The position numbers were made by a program, and so were the translations under genes. A stretch of 64,000 bases of DNA from Marinactinospora thermotolerans DSM 45154 (lineage in GTDB: Bacteria; Actinomycetota; Actinomycetes; Streptosporangiales; Streptosporangiaceae). The DNA is taken from contig NZ_FUWS01000005.1 of assembly GCF_900167435.1 (NCBI RefSeq), positions 374,164 through 438,163 of the forward strand. Reading direction: 5' to 3'. Below, in pieces: positions 19,568 to 28,599 of the stretch (position 1 is the first letter of the stretch; every line of letters begins with the position of its first letter). The notes under the pieces are model-generated. The model did no database searches. It saw nothing but the letters and a program-made list of their open reading frames with translations, and was not told where the DNA came from.

Positions 19568-19960
19568 CTAAGAGTCGAACCAGCCTTCTGGTGCCGGTAC
19601 GTGCGGCAGGGGACGGGGTTCTTGGTGTCGGCGGGACGTGCACTCCCGGAAGGGGCCGGTGTCGCCCAGGATGATGGGGAGCTGGAAGTCGAGATAATCC
19701 CGGTACCACGTGGCCATACCCGTCCCCGGCTCCCAGCGCAGCACCTCCCAGGCGTGCCAGATCGCCTGGAACCTCGACACCGCCTCGGGATGTCTCCACC
19801 ACTCCGCACACCAACGGAACTGGCCGCCCTCGGGCCGGCAGTACATCGGCAGGAACCGCTGGGTCACGAACTCCTCAACGCTGCCGTAGACCGGCTCCGG
19901 AGCCTCCTCACCGTTCTCCTCCACCCGCTCCTCCCGCGCCTCATCCGCCATTTCCGTCAT
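19568..19960 (-). CDS. DUF4913 domain protein
   Basis: A 130-residue protein matching the DUF4913 pattern found mainly on actinobacterial conjugative elements: an acidic N-terminus, then VEEFVTQRFLPMYCR, RWCAEWWRHPEAVSRFQAIW, HAWEVLRWEPGTGMATWYRDY and GPFREC, ending in PLPHVPAPEGWF. The aromatic Cys-Trp-Trp-Arg-His core is the best marker. The ATG at 19960 follows GGGAGAAGG. Function is unknown; in this family it usually sits with type IV secretion-type genes, as here. It is last in the leftward group, after the lipoprotein gene. Confidence 0.85.
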   Translation of the reverse strand: MTEMADEAREERVEENGEEAPEPVYGSVEEFVTQRFLPMYCRPEGGQFRWCAEWWRHPEAVSRFQAIWHAWEVLRWEPGTGMATWYRDYLDFQLPIILGDTGPFRECTSRRHQEPRPLPHVPAPEGWFDS

Positions 19961-20308
19961 CCTTCTCCCTTCACCTCGGACACCACAACGGCCGGAATCG
20001 AACCGCCCGACCCGGCCGCTTCCTTATCCCCATCCGGCATCGCCGGGTCCTGTTACCGCGCTCCCACTCCGTGCGTACTCCGCCCTGTTCCGGGAGCCTG
20101 CGGGGTTCCTCTGCGCTTCCGCTAGGGCGGCACCCATGTGCTTGGCTCCCTCGTCAGAGCCCCGGTGCCCGGTCAGGTGCGCGCGGGAGACCTACCGGCC
20201 CGCTCGAATCCGGCGTCCCCACACGGAAGATCCCGCGTGTTCTCCCCGCCCCCTCCCCCGCCTCCCGTGCTCGGGCCACCGGCCTCCGCACGACCGCGCG
20301 GGGACCTG
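19961..20308. other. gene-free interval before the lipoprotein gene
   Basis: About 350 bases without a convincing gene. It should hold the DUF4913 promoter on the minus strand, but no clear -35/-10 pair was found. An 11-base match to a tRNA T-arm (GGAATCGAACC, 19993-20003) is present but no tRNA can be folded around it. Confidence 0.5.
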
Positions 20309-21376
20309 TCAGATCCAGCCCACGAGCCAGGGACCGCTCTCCTCCTTGGGCACCTTCACGGAGTTCTCAGGGTCGTCCAGGGGAAGGGTGTACCACTCGC
20401 CGGAGGCCTCGACGACGAGGCTCTTTCCATCCGGGGAAAGACAGAAGAATCCGACCGGACTTTCCCGCTCGGGAACGATCGTCCGCCATTCCTCGATCTC
20501 CAGGTCGGGGGAGACGGTGACCTCGATGATCTCTCCGGCGGCCGGGCCCTCCGGCAGCATTCCCGTCCGGTTGTTGGCGACGAGGTACTGGTTCTCACCT
20601 TTGCGCAGCAGTCCGGTGTCGTAGAGCTCGATGTCGCGAACGCCCATGCCGCGGCTGATGGGATATTCCCGTGGGAACACCACGGCGTTCACCCTCCGTT
20701 CCCCGTCCACCTCCTGGTAGCGGATGACCGGATGCTCGGACGGTCCTTCGCCGGTATACCCGATTTCGGCCTCCGCGGGCCCGTTCGGGCCCGGAACCCA
20801 CGAGGCGTTGGGATCGTCGAACCGGCCGACTTTCTCAGGCTCCTCCTCCCCCTCGATGTCGACCGTGTAGACCGTTCTCGTGTCCATGTTCCGCTCGGCG
20901 TACCAGAGCAGGCCGGTCTCGACGTCGTAGTGGAGATCGTCCTCGATCTCCGGATTCCCTCCGGCGAGCGTGGACTCCTGTGGGGAGATCGTCCGGACCA
21001 GACGCGCCTCGTCCTTCTCCCCCTCCAGACGGAAGATCTCGATCTCTTCGGAAAGGAAGCGGTAGTAGTGCGAGTAATCGGCGCTGAAGGTCGTGGGCGC
21101 CTCCGGGTCGGGGAACATCGCGTTGTCCTCGGGGAGGAGGATCCGATCCCGTTCGGTCCCGTCCACGGGATCGAGCACAGCGAGGAATTTCCGCTCCTCC
21201 TGGTCGAAGACGACGAGCCCCGACTCGTCTCCCCAGACCGGCTCCGTGGCGGAGGCGCTGGGAGAGGGCTCCCCTCCGCCCCCCGCCGACGGCTCGCCCG
21301 CTCCGCACGCCGTGGTCAGGAGCACCAGGACCGCACCGATCGGGGCGGCCCTGAGAACCCGTCCTTCTATCGTCAT
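20309..21376 (-). CDS. lipoprotein, beta-propeller-like, copy 1
   Basis: A 355-residue predicted lipoprotein. The ATG at 21376 gives a short signal peptide ending in the lipobox LTTAC, then a Ser/Pro/Gly-rich linker and a repetitive beta-rich domain with segments such as ERDRILLPED, DYSHYYRFLSEEIEIFR and LSPDGKSLVV, which suggests a WD40/TolB-like propeller. A start 20 codons upstream would put basic residues before the signal. It is clearly paralogous to the 33662-34759 gene (shared SHYYR.., IIEVT.SP.LEIE.WRT and a C-terminal GWI). It lies 73 bases after the coupling-protein gene and probably acts on the outer face of the membrane. Confidence 0.82.
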   Translation of the reverse strand: MTIEGRVLRAAPIGAVLVLLTTACGAGEPSAGGGGEPSPSASATEPVWGDESGLVVFDQEERKFLAVLDPVDGTERDRILLPEDNAMFPDPEAPTTFSADYSHYYRFLSEEIEIFRLEGEKDEARLVRTISPQESTLAGGNPEIEDDLHYDVETGLLWYAERNMDTRTVYTVDIEGEEEPEKVGRFDDPNASWVPGPNGPAEAEIGYTGEGPSEHPVIRYQEVDGERRVNAVVFPREYPISRGMGVRDIELYDTGLLRKGENQYLVANNRTGMLPEGPAAGEIIEVTVSPDLEIEEWRTIVPERESPVGFFCLSPDGKSLVVEASGEWYTLPLDDPENSVKVPKEESGPWLVGWI

Positions 21377-21449
21377 TCCCGCTCTCACCTTCGTTTTTCT
21401 CCGCTCTGGTGATGTCGGACGCCCACGCTTCCGCAAAGGGCGTCCCCGG

Positions 21450-23249
21450 TCATCTGGAGGCGCCGTACCGGGCCTGCGCCCCTTGGGTGATGACCTGCTC
21501 CGACTCCTTGATCGCGGCGCTGACGGCGTCGGCGTCGCGGCCCTTGTACCAGGGGCACATCTCGACCAGGGTGGGCTGGGCGGCCGTGGCGAACAGGAGG
21601 GCCTCGCCCTTGGCGATCTGGCGGATCTCCGAGCCCTGCATGATCTCCTGCCTGCGCACCTGGACGGAGTGGTTGCCCTTCCCGTCGCCGTAGCTGAAGG
21701 AGCCCGTGGACACGTCGTGCTGGCCGATGAGCTTGGACAGCGCGTCGACGATCTTGTGGTCGTCCAGGCCCGCGCCGAAGACCTTCACGGTCGCGGCCGA
21801 CCACATGGCCTCCATCCCGTTCTCCGTCCACACGCGCACGCCCTGGCGGTAGCTCTGCAGGATGGTGACGGGGATGATCCCGCGCGATCCGAGGTGGGAG
21901 TACAGGTCCGGGAGGTCGGCGATCTTGCAGATGTTGGCGGCCTCGTCGAGGACGGCGACCAGCGGCGGGTCGAGCCGGCCGCCCTGGCCCTCCGATGCCT
22001 CCTCACCGGCGATGAAGATGGCGTCGGTCATGGCGGCGATGAGCGGGGCGGCGGCCGAGCGGGACTTGCTCAGCAGGTGCAACGTCTGCTTGGAGGCGAC
22101 GAAGGAGCGGGGGTCGAACTCGTCCAGGTTCCCCTTCGCGGGCGGGTTGACCCACTCCATGATCTCGGGGTCGTCCAGGCAGCGGGCCGCCGTCCGCGCG
22201 GTCGTGTAGATGCCGTCACGGGTCTCGCTGACGATGTTCTGGGTCTCGCGCAGCGCCTCGGCGTAGGCGACGAACCCGTGGTCGAACAGGATGTCGACGG
22301 GGCGCGTGTGCTTGGCGTCGTGCAGCCACTCCCCGACCGTCGCCAGGGATTCGCCGTCCAGCGCCGCCGCGAGGATCAACTGGGAGATGAGGGTCTTGGC
22401 GGCCGGGCCCCACATGTCCTTCTTGGAGTCGTCGTCGATGGTCAGCACGAAGTGGCCGGCCAGGCGGTGCGCCACCTCGACCGTGTCGACTCCGCGCAGG
22501 GGGTTCCACCAGAACTCCTGCGGCTGGTGGGTGATGCGCTGCGGGTCGAACAGCCAGACCCGCTCCCCGGTGCGCTCCGCGCGGATCTTGGCGGTGGCGG
22601 CCCAGACGTCGCCCTTGTTGCTGGTGGCCAGGGCCGGGCCGGGGGCGGCGAGGACGTAGGGGATCGCCATGCCGGTGGTCTTGCCGGCCCGGGGCGCCAT
22701 GTAGGCGAGGATCGTGTCCTCCCAGGAGGCGAAGAGGGTCGGCCCCGCGGGGCCGCGGGGCTGCTTGATCTTCCCGATGACCAGGCCGACCTCGTCGTCG
22801 GAGAGCGACTTGGCCTTGCGGCCGGCCAGCGTGCGCCTGCGCAGCCGCAGGGCCTTCTCGGCCGCCTGGGGACGGGCGAGCTCGGCGACGGTGTCGTCCC
22901 CCTTGTTGAGGGCGGCCACGGGGTCGCCCTCGCGCCCCCGGTACTTACCGATCGCGCGGAAGATCAGGATGAGCGCGCCCAGCAGGAGAGTGGCGATCAC
23001 GGCGAAGACCGCGACGACCAGGGGAGTGGGGACCTCCGGCCAGGTGCTCGCGGTGTCCCAGGTGAACAGGCCGAGGATCCAGGACACCCCGAACCCCGGC
23101 ACCTCCGCCCCGGTCATGGCTGCGGCGACGCGCGCCGACAACCAGAACAGCCACACCAGTAGTACCGCTCCCCACAGGGCGACGAGGGCGAACAGGGGGC
23201 TCGCCGCCGCCGACAGGCCGCTGCCGCGCGGCTGGATCCTTTTTCCCAT
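21450..23249 (-). CDS. VirD4/TraG-like type IV coupling protein
   Basis: A 599-residue membrane ATPase that would recruit substrate DNA or protein to the secretion channel. It has two N-terminal TM helices (about 20-45 and 76-98), a Walker A-like loop APRAGKTTG at about 185-193 (Ala in place of the first Gly), a Walker B region VAVLDEAANI, and a C-terminal TraM-recognition-like part with VSTGSFSYGDGKGN. FDPQRITHQPQEFWWNPLRG is typical of actinobacterial coupling proteins. It follows the VirB4-like gene by only nine bases. Confidence 0.92.
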   Translation of the reverse strand: MGKRIQPRGSGLSAAASPLFALVALWGAVLLVWLFWLSARVAAAMTGAEVPGFGVSWILGLFTWDTASTWPEVPTPLVVAVFAVIATLLLGALILIFRAIGKYRGREGDPVAALNKGDDTVAELARPQAAEKALRLRRRTLAGRKAKSLSDDEVGLVIGKIKQPRGPAGPTLFASWEDTILAYMAPRAGKTTGMAIPYVLAAPGPALATSNKGDVWAATAKIRAERTGERVWLFDPQRITHQPQEFWWNPLRGVDTVEVAHRLAGHFVLTIDDDSKKDMWGPAAKTLISQLILAAALDGESLATVGEWLHDAKHTRPVDILFDHGFVAYAEALRETQNIVSETRDGIYTTARTAARCLDDPEIMEWVNPPAKGNLDEFDPRSFVASKQTLHLLSKSRSAAAPLIAAMTDAIFIAGEEASEGQGGRLDPPLVAVLDEAANICKIADLPDLYSHLGSRGIIPVTILQSYRQGVRVWTENGMEAMWSAATVKVFGAGLDDHKIVDALSKLIGQHDVSTGSFSYGDGKGNHSVQVRRQEIMQGSEIRQIAKGEALLFATAAQPTLVEMCPWYKGRDADAVSAAIKESEQVITQGAQARYGASR

Positions 23250-23258
23250 GTCCGTCCC

Positions 23259-24848
23259 TCACAACCTCATCGCCTGGTCGGTGTCGTAGAGCCATTCCTC
23301 GTCGCGGGTGAGCGCCATCTGGACCGGGATCCCCAGACGCTCCGCGCCGGTCTTGATCAGGTACTTGCCGCGCCCCGGGTGGCGCGCGCCGGGCTGCCAG
23401 GAGTCCGGCGACGACCAGGACGCGACGAGCGCCTGCTCGGGGCCGGTGAGCGGGGTGATCTGGTGGACGCTGGCGAGCTCGCGCGGCGGCAGCCCCGCCA
23501 TGACGAGGATCGCGCTGCGGTCCACGAAGCCCCGGGCCTTGGCCCGGTCCTCCTCCGTGGCCAGGGCCTCCAGGTCCGACAGGGAGTGGGTGACCATGAT
23601 CGAGGCCATGCCCTTGGAGCGGTTGAGGCGGGTGAGCGAGTCGGCGTACTCGACCAGGCCGGGGGCGCCGCGCAGCGCCCGCCACAGCTCGTCCATGACG
23701 CCGAGGAAGGAACGGCGGGGCGCGAGCCCCGCGTCGGCCAGCGCCTGCGCGGCGTCGACCATGCCGAACCCGTAGCTCCAGGTGCACAGCATCGCCGCGG
23801 TGAGCAGTTTGTCGCCGGCCGCGCCGACCCTGCTGATGTCCACGCTGACCGCGGGGCTGTCCAGGTCGAGCGGGGTGGTGGTCTGGTCGTCGAACACTCC
23901 GGCCAGGGATCCGGCGACGAGGAGGCGCAGGGTGAAGATGAGGTCGTCGACGCGGCCGTCGTAGCGCAGGTCGTCGCCGGCGCGGGCCATGGACCGCAGT
24001 TCCTGCGGCCCCTCCTCGATGATCTTGAGAACGTCGACGACGGTGGGCTGGCGCTCCTCGCCGAGCCGCGCGTCCAGCAGGTCCACCGCGGTGCCGAGGA
24101 TGACCTCCTCGGCGTTGCTGATGGGGCCTTCGCGGACCAGCGTGCACAACGCCATGAGCAGGGAGATCCGCCGCCCGCGGACCTCCCAGCGCAGCTTCTC
24201 GCCGTCGGGGCCGCTCATCCTGCGCACCACCGATCCCAGCGGGCCGGAGTCGAGGGGGTTGATCCGGTCCAGGCCCCGGCCGATGCGGATCACCTGGCCG
24301 CCCAGGTGCCGCACCAGGTCGGAGTAGTCGGGCTTGGTGTCGCCCAGGACGAGGGTCTTGGTTCCCGTCGCGATCGACCCGGTCACCAGGCGCTTGACAA
24401 ACGTCGACTTGCCGGTTCCGGGCTGACCGAGGACGAAGACGCCCGGGTTGGTGACCAGGCCGGCCCGCAGCCAGGCCAGCGGGTCCATGCAGACGACCTC
24501 GCCGGAAAGCTGGTCGCGTCCGATGGGGGTGCCCACGGAGGGCGGTTTGCTGCTGGTCACGAACGGGAACAGGCCGCAGGCCTGGGTCGTGGTGGCCTGG
24601 TACTCGGGCACCGAGCAGATGTTGGGGGAACGTCCCCCTGATCGGTGGGCCCACCCCATCATGGGGGGAAGCTGTTCCCTCTCCTTCTGGTCGACGAAGG
24701 AGCCCGGGTCGGGCCCCGTCGGCTTCGACCGGCCGACCCCCTTGGCCGCCTTGGGGGCTTTCGCCGCTTTGATCCTTTTGGCGGGTCGAGGGGACCGCTT
24801 CTCGCGGGCCGCCTCGTCCTCGCCGCGTTCTCGTCCACGCCTGGGCAC
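23259..24848 (-). CDS. VirB4/TraE-like secretion ATPase
   Basis: A 529-residue cytoplasmic ATPase expected to drive type IV channel assembly or transfer. The first 50 residues are a basic Lys/Arg/Ala tail. Walker A is LGQPGTGKSTF (about 140-150), then LGDTKPDYSDL, and Walker B is FLGVMDELWRAL. A C-terminal GLPPRELASVHQITPLT segment resembles the arginine-finger region of such ATPases. It starts with GTG at 24848, 16 bases after the SCO6880-family gene. It lacks the long N-terminal domain of full VirB4, which here may be supplied by the upstream protein. Confidence 0.9.
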   Translation of the reverse strand: MPRRGRERGEDEAAREKRSPRPAKRIKAAKAPKAAKGVGRSKPTGPDPGSFVDQKEREQLPPMMGWAHRSGGRSPNICSVPEYQATTTQACGLFPFVTSSKPPSVGTPIGRDQLSGEVVCMDPLAWLRAGLVTNPGVFVLGQPGTGKSTFVKRLVTGSIATGTKTLVLGDTKPDYSDLVRHLGGQVIRIGRGLDRINPLDSGPLGSVVRRMSGPDGEKLRWEVRGRRISLLMALCTLVREGPISNAEEVILGTAVDLLDARLGEERQPTVVDVLKIIEEGPQELRSMARAGDDLRYDGRVDDLIFTLRLLVAGSLAGVFDDQTTTPLDLDSPAVSVDISRVGAAGDKLLTAAMLCTWSYGFGMVDAAQALADAGLAPRRSFLGVMDELWRALRGAPGLVEYADSLTRLNRSKGMASIMVTHSLSDLEALATEEDRAKARGFVDRSAILVMAGLPPRELASVHQITPLTGPEQALVASWSSPDSWQPGARHPGRGKYLIKTGAERLGIPVQMALTRDEEWLYDTDQAMRL

Positions 24849-24864
24849 GCTAGGCCCTCCTCTC

Positions 24865-26343
24865 CTACCAGCCGTTGAGCCGCTGGAGCAGCCAGGGCGG
24901 GCAGATCCCCAGCGGAAGTGTGGTGGCGAAGGCGACGTCCTGGCTGCCCCAGGCGCGCCGCAGCCGGATCCGGGAGGATTCGGCCGCCGATTCGGTCTGG
25001 GCGATGGCCCCGGGCAGTTTCTCCTCGTCGGTGACGGTGACCGTCACATACATCGACATCTGGACGAGACCGGCGCCCATGCTCTCCTCGCGGGCCGCCT
25101 GGGCCGCCCGTTCCTCGTCTTGCCGGTCGCGGGCACTGACCTGGTGGCGTACCCGCCGGCTGAGCTCGGACCTGTACTGCGCGGCGGTCCGCTGGCTCTC
25201 CAGGGTCGCCGCCGCGCTCGCCGCGGGCCAGGGGCGGTAGAGGAGCGTGGTGCGCTTGGTGTAGCGGGTGGGGGCCAGCAGTTTGGCGAGCACGCTGGAG
25301 GTCACGTTGGTGCGCGGCGCCTCCTGCCACACCCAGGCGACGCTGACCCCACCGTCGTGCCGGTAGTGGTCGTGGAAGATCTCGGCTCCCATGGGGCCGG
25401 CGTCGGCCCAGTCGTCCGTGCGGATCGTCTCGGGGTCGGTCGTCAGAAGGCGGTTGGTCTCGCCGCGGGCGTCCGGCTCGTAGGCGTTGCGGACGGTGGC
25501 CACCAGGTGCTGGGGGGTGGACCGGCCCAGGACGCTGACCCCGCAGTTGCCCAGGGAGGCCTCCAGCTCGTTGAGGTAGTTGCCGAGCTCCGCCACCGCC
25601 TCCAACCGGGTCTTGGGGGCCGCGGGGAACTTACGGGGGTCGAAGGTGATCGACACCCGGGTCTCGACGTTGGCGCTGACCGCGGGGGCCGCGGCGACGA
25701 GGTCGTTCATGATCTTGTGCGCCTCGGCCGGAGCCTGGGGGTTCAGGGTCGACAGCACCTGGTCGCGCAGCGTCGAACCGGGGTCGGGCGCGGTTTCGAC
25801 CGTGACGGCGACCCAGGAGACCCAGGGCATGTAGCCGAGCCGGGCGAGCCAGGCGTGCCAGTTGGCGACCCAGGTGTCGACGTCGTGCGACTCGGCCAGC
25901 CAGGTGGAGTTGGGCGCGGTGCGCAGGGTCGCCGTCATGTGCCCGGTCCGCCGGTGCCAGGCGACCCCGTACCTGCCGCCACGGCCGTCCTCGACGTCGA
26001 GCAGGGAGATCGGGGCGAGGATCCCGGGGAGCTGGAAGGCCCGGGGGTGCTCGATCATGACGCCGGCCTGGTACTTGGAGTGTCCCTTCATCCGGGTGAG
26101 CCACCAGCGGAAGCGGGCGGCGCTCCAGGCGGCCAGGGACTCCCCCTGGACGGGGATCGCCATGAAGAGGGCGGCGAGGAGGAAGGGCGGAGCCAGGTAG
26201 AGCAGCCAGGCGGGGTTGATCGACGCGGCGACGACCAGGACGATGAGCCCGCCCATCAACCCCAGCGTCGCCCCCAGACCGAGCCCCGCGATGCCGATGC
26301 TGCGCTGTTTGCGCCAGCCGCCGTACATGCGTGGTTGCGACAT
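24865..26343 (-). CDS. SCO6880-family type IV secretion-associated membrane protein
   Basis: A 492-residue protein with two adjacent N-terminal TM helices (about 18-65) preceded by RMYGGWRKQRSIGIAGLG, a typical SCO6880-family opening, and a long cytoplasmic part. The family occurs just upstream of a VirB4-like ATPase in actinobacterial conjugative loci. It probably represents a PrgI-like membrane anchor joined to the N-terminal half of VirB4, which would explain the short ATPase next door; that split is my inference. It ends with PLGICPPWLLQRL. No catalytic motif is visible. Confidence 0.88.
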   Translation of the reverse strand: MSQPRMYGGWRKQRSIGIAGLGLGATLGLMGGLIVLVVAASINPAWLLYLAPPFLLAALFMAIPVQGESLAAWSAARFRWWLTRMKGHSKYQAGVMIEHPRAFQLPGILAPISLLDVEDGRGGRYGVAWHRRTGHMTATLRTAPNSTWLAESHDVDTWVANWHAWLARLGYMPWVSWVAVTVETAPDPGSTLRDQVLSTLNPQAPAEAHKIMNDLVAAAPAVSANVETRVSITFDPRKFPAAPKTRLEAVAELGNYLNELEASLGNCGVSVLGRSTPQHLVATVRNAYEPDARGETNRLLTTDPETIRTDDWADAGPMGAEIFHDHYRHDGGVSVAWVWQEAPRTNVTSSVLAKLLAPTRYTKRTTLLYRPWPAASAAATLESQRTAAQYRSELSRRVRHQVSARDRQDEERAAQAAREESMGAGLVQMSMYVTVTVTDEEKLPGAIAQTESAAESSRIRLRRAWGSQDVAFATTLPLGICPPWLLQRLNGW

Positions 26344-26364
26344 GGTGAAGGCATCCTTCGGTGA

Positions 26365-27882
26365 TCAGTTCTGCTCTTGGGTCGAGCCCGCGGCCTCGTG
26401 CCCGAACTCGCTGGCGGCGTTGAACGCCTGCTGGGTGACGTTGCCCCAGTCGGGTGCGGTACCGCCTCCGCCGTTGCTCGGGGGAGCCGCGCCGGTGGTC
26501 GGCGCCGCGGGGATCGGTCCCCCGCTCCCCTCGCCTCCGGCCGGCGGGGCACCGGTCGCCGGTGGAGCCCCCGTGGAGGGAGGCGACGATCCGGTCGGCG
26601 GGGCACCGGTCGCCGGCGGGGCCCCCGTGGAGGGAGGCGACGATCCGGTCGAGGGAGAGGAGGAGCCCTCGGGCGAGGGGGAGTCGGTGGAGGGGTCGGC
26701 GGGACCTCCCCCGTTCTCTCCCGGGGGAGCCGATCCCGTCTTGGCGCCCGGAGGCTGGGGCGCGCCACCGCCCCCACCGCCTCCGCCGCCTCCGCCGGGG
26801 AACCCTCCCGACATGTCCCCGAGGTTGCCGGCGATGGTGCCCGCTTGGCCGCCCGCGGCTCCCGCCGCGGCGCTCGTTCCCCCGGTCGCCACCGCCATAC
26901 CGACCCCCGCGGCCGCCCCGGCGATCGCCGGGGCCGGGTTGCCGAGTCCGCCGACGTGGCCGACGGTGAAGTCGAAGAGCTTGACCATCACCGGCATGGC
27001 GAGCAGGGCCAGGCCGATGATCATGACCCCCATCGTCATGTTGTAGGCGAGGTCGACGAGGTCGGCCCCGGTCACCCCTTCGGCCTCCTCGTTCTCGGGC
27101 AGCATCAGCGACTCGGGGGTGACGTCGTCACCGGCGGCGCTCCCCGATCCGCCGTCCAGGAGGCTGAATCCCACCCACATGACGAGGACCGCGCAGGGTT
27201 TGTAGAAGATCAGGGCGAGCATCCACCCCGTGATCTTCTCGAACCACTTCGTGCCGGGGATCATCTTGCCGACCGCCGCCAGGGGGAGGACGCCGGCCAG
27301 GACGAGCAGCGAGGCGTCCCGCAGGATCATGAAGATCATCTGGACGAAGACGAAGAGGACCCCCAGCAGGGCGACGATGATCATGAAGAAGGCGTAGGCG
27401 AGGTACTGGAGGACTCCCTCGGCGATGCTCATCTTCTCGCTGAAGACCTGGGTGTCGATGATGTCTCCGACGAACATCATCGAGAAGGAGTCGGAGAAGG
27501 AGATCATCGCCCCGGCGATCCCCAGCCCGAGAAGGGTCGTGATGACCAGGGTCAAGATGCCGGAGAGCATGTTCATCATCGGTTCCACCCGGCGCATCAG
27601 CGCGAGCCGCGCCGCGGCCGCGAGGATGCCGCCCACCGCGATGATGCCGACCAGGGGCATGAGCGAATCGTTGAGGCTCGAGACGATCGAGTCCTCACTT
27701 CCTCCGGAAGGCATCCCGGAGGGGATCAGGGACTGCGTGTCGAGGTCGATCGTGGGCTTCATCGCCCAGCCGACGAGGAACATCTTGAGCATGCTCAAGA
27801 AGGAGTTGAGTCCGATCGTGGCGAGGCTGGCGACGCCTTCGCCGACCCAGTCCTCAACAGAACCGAACAGGGCATCAAACAC
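26365..27882 (-). CDS. VirB6/TrbL-like polytopic membrane protein with low-complexity tail
   Basis: A 505-residue protein with about six or seven TM helices in residues 15-330, the profile of a VirB6-like inner-membrane channel component. The C-terminal 170 residues are Gly/Pro/Ser/Thr-rich, with an 11-Gly run and an 18-residue unit repeated twice (GSSPPSTGAPPATGAPPT). The GTG at 27882, preceded by GAGGTG, gives MFDALFGSVEDWVGEG; a start 24 codons upstream adds only Arg/Ser. The Pro/Ser-rich tail may reach into the cell wall. It lies in the leftward operon between the VirB2-like and SCO6880 genes. Confidence 0.85.
   Translation of the reverse strand: MFDALFGSVEDWVGEGVASLATIGLNSFLSMLKMFLVGWAMKPTIDLDTQSLIPSGMPSGGSEDSIVSSLNDSLMPLVGIIAVGGILAAAARLALMRRVEPMMNMLSGILTLVITTLLGLGIAGAMISFSDSFSMMFVGDIIDTQVFSEKMSIAEGVLQYLAYAFFMIIVALLGVLFVFVQMIFMILRDASLLVLAGVLPLAAVGKMIPGTKWFEKITGWMLALIFYKPCAVLVMWVGFSLLDGGSGSAAGDDVTPESLMLPENEEAEGVTGADLVDLAYNMTMGVMIIGLALLAMPVMVKLFDFTVGHVGGLGNPAPAIAGAAAGVGMAVATGGTSAAAGAAGGQAGTIAGNLGDMSGGFPGGGGGGGGGGGAPQPPGAKTGSAPPGENGGGPADPSTDSPSPEGSSSPSTGSSPPSTGAPPATGAPPTGSSPPSTGAPPATGAPPAGGEGSGGPIPAAPTTGAAPPSNGGGGTAPDWGNVTQQAFNAASEFGHEAAGSTQEQN
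26545..26651. repeat. 54-bp tandem repeat inside the VirB6-like gene
   Basis: A 54-bp unit occurs twice in direct succession (recurring sequence AGGCGACGATCCGGTCG at 26581 and 26635) with a few differences between copies. It is in frame and encodes the Pro/Ser/Thr repeat of the C-terminal tail. Copy number could vary between strains without breaking the frame. Confidence 0.75.
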
Positions 27883-27960
27883 GGAACACCTCACCGAGGG
27901 CCGGCGGCCGGATCGACTGGGAGGCCGGTCTCCACGGGAGAGACCGGTTCTCAAGGGTCA

Positions 27961-28587
27961 TCACAGGCCTGCCACGCCGGTGATGATGACGGAGGAGAGC
28001 AGCATGAGGGAGATCCCGAAGATCACCCAGGTGACCGTTCCCACTCCCTCGACCACCAGGTCGCTGCGCCCGATCCGGCCAAGCGCCATACGGCCGGCCG
28101 CGAACAGCAGGCCGAGCACCCCCAGGACCGCGACAACGCCTTTGCCCCAGGAGATGATCGTGGACAGGGCGCTGTCGAACGCCTCCCTGTTCTCCCCGGC
28201 GACCGAGGCGTCGGCCTGGACGCTGCCCGAGAGCATGGAACCCGGCAGGATCTGGGATACGAGCGGAAGCGCCACGAGGGTCAGGCACACGGACAGCAGC
28301 ACCCAGGGGATCTCGCCGACGCTCTGCGCCGCCTGCCCCGCGTGGCCGCGCATGGCGGCCGAGACGATCTTGCCCGCGATGATCAGCAGGCCGATCACCC
28401 CGAGGATCAGCGCGAGCCACTTGAGCGCCCCAAGGACGGGAAGCAGGGCCTCGTAGGCGGCCGGCGCGCTCGGGGGGATCGGTTCCTCCCCCCGTTGCTG
28501 GGCACATGTCAGCCCCATGACCTCCGGACGGACGCACGGAATGTCCTGGGCCAGGAGCATGGCTCGCGAAGGCAGACTCATGAGCAT
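27961..28587 (-). CDS. duplicated VirB2-like small membrane protein
   Basis: A 208-residue membrane protein with four TM helices in two halves. The C-terminal half (LSTIISWGKGVVAVLGVLG, then FAAGRMALGRIGRSDL and TWVIFGISLMLL) closely resembles the whole 100-residue protein encoded just upstream. The N-terminal half (ALKWLALILGVIGLL, AGKIVSAAMRG) repeats the same pattern more loosely. It is therefore a tandem fusion of two VirB2/TrbC-like units. The first 45 residues have no clear signal peptide and two Cys. The ATG at 28587 has only a weak ribosome site, so the true start could be one of the Met codons slightly downstream. Confidence 0.78.
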   Translation of the reverse strand: MLMSLPSRAMLLAQDIPCVRPEVMGLTCAQQRGEEPIPPSAPAAYEALLPVLGALKWLALILGVIGLLIIAGKIVSAAMRGHAGQAAQSVGEIPWVLLSVCLTLVALPLVSQILPGSMLSGSVQADASVAGENREAFDSALSTIISWGKGVVAVLGVLGLLFAAGRMALGRIGRSDLVVEGVGTVTWVIFGISLMLLSSVIITGVAGL

Positions 28588-28599
28588 CCCAACGGGCGT

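Noticed and set aside
19981..20110. Possible tRNA gene or tRNA-derived attachment site (GGAATCGAACC, T-arm-like, at 19993-20003)
   Set aside because: The T-stem has a mismatch, the acceptor stem cannot be paired, and the distance to any D-loop-like GGTA is far too long for a tRNA; no second copy of the sequence flanks the block.
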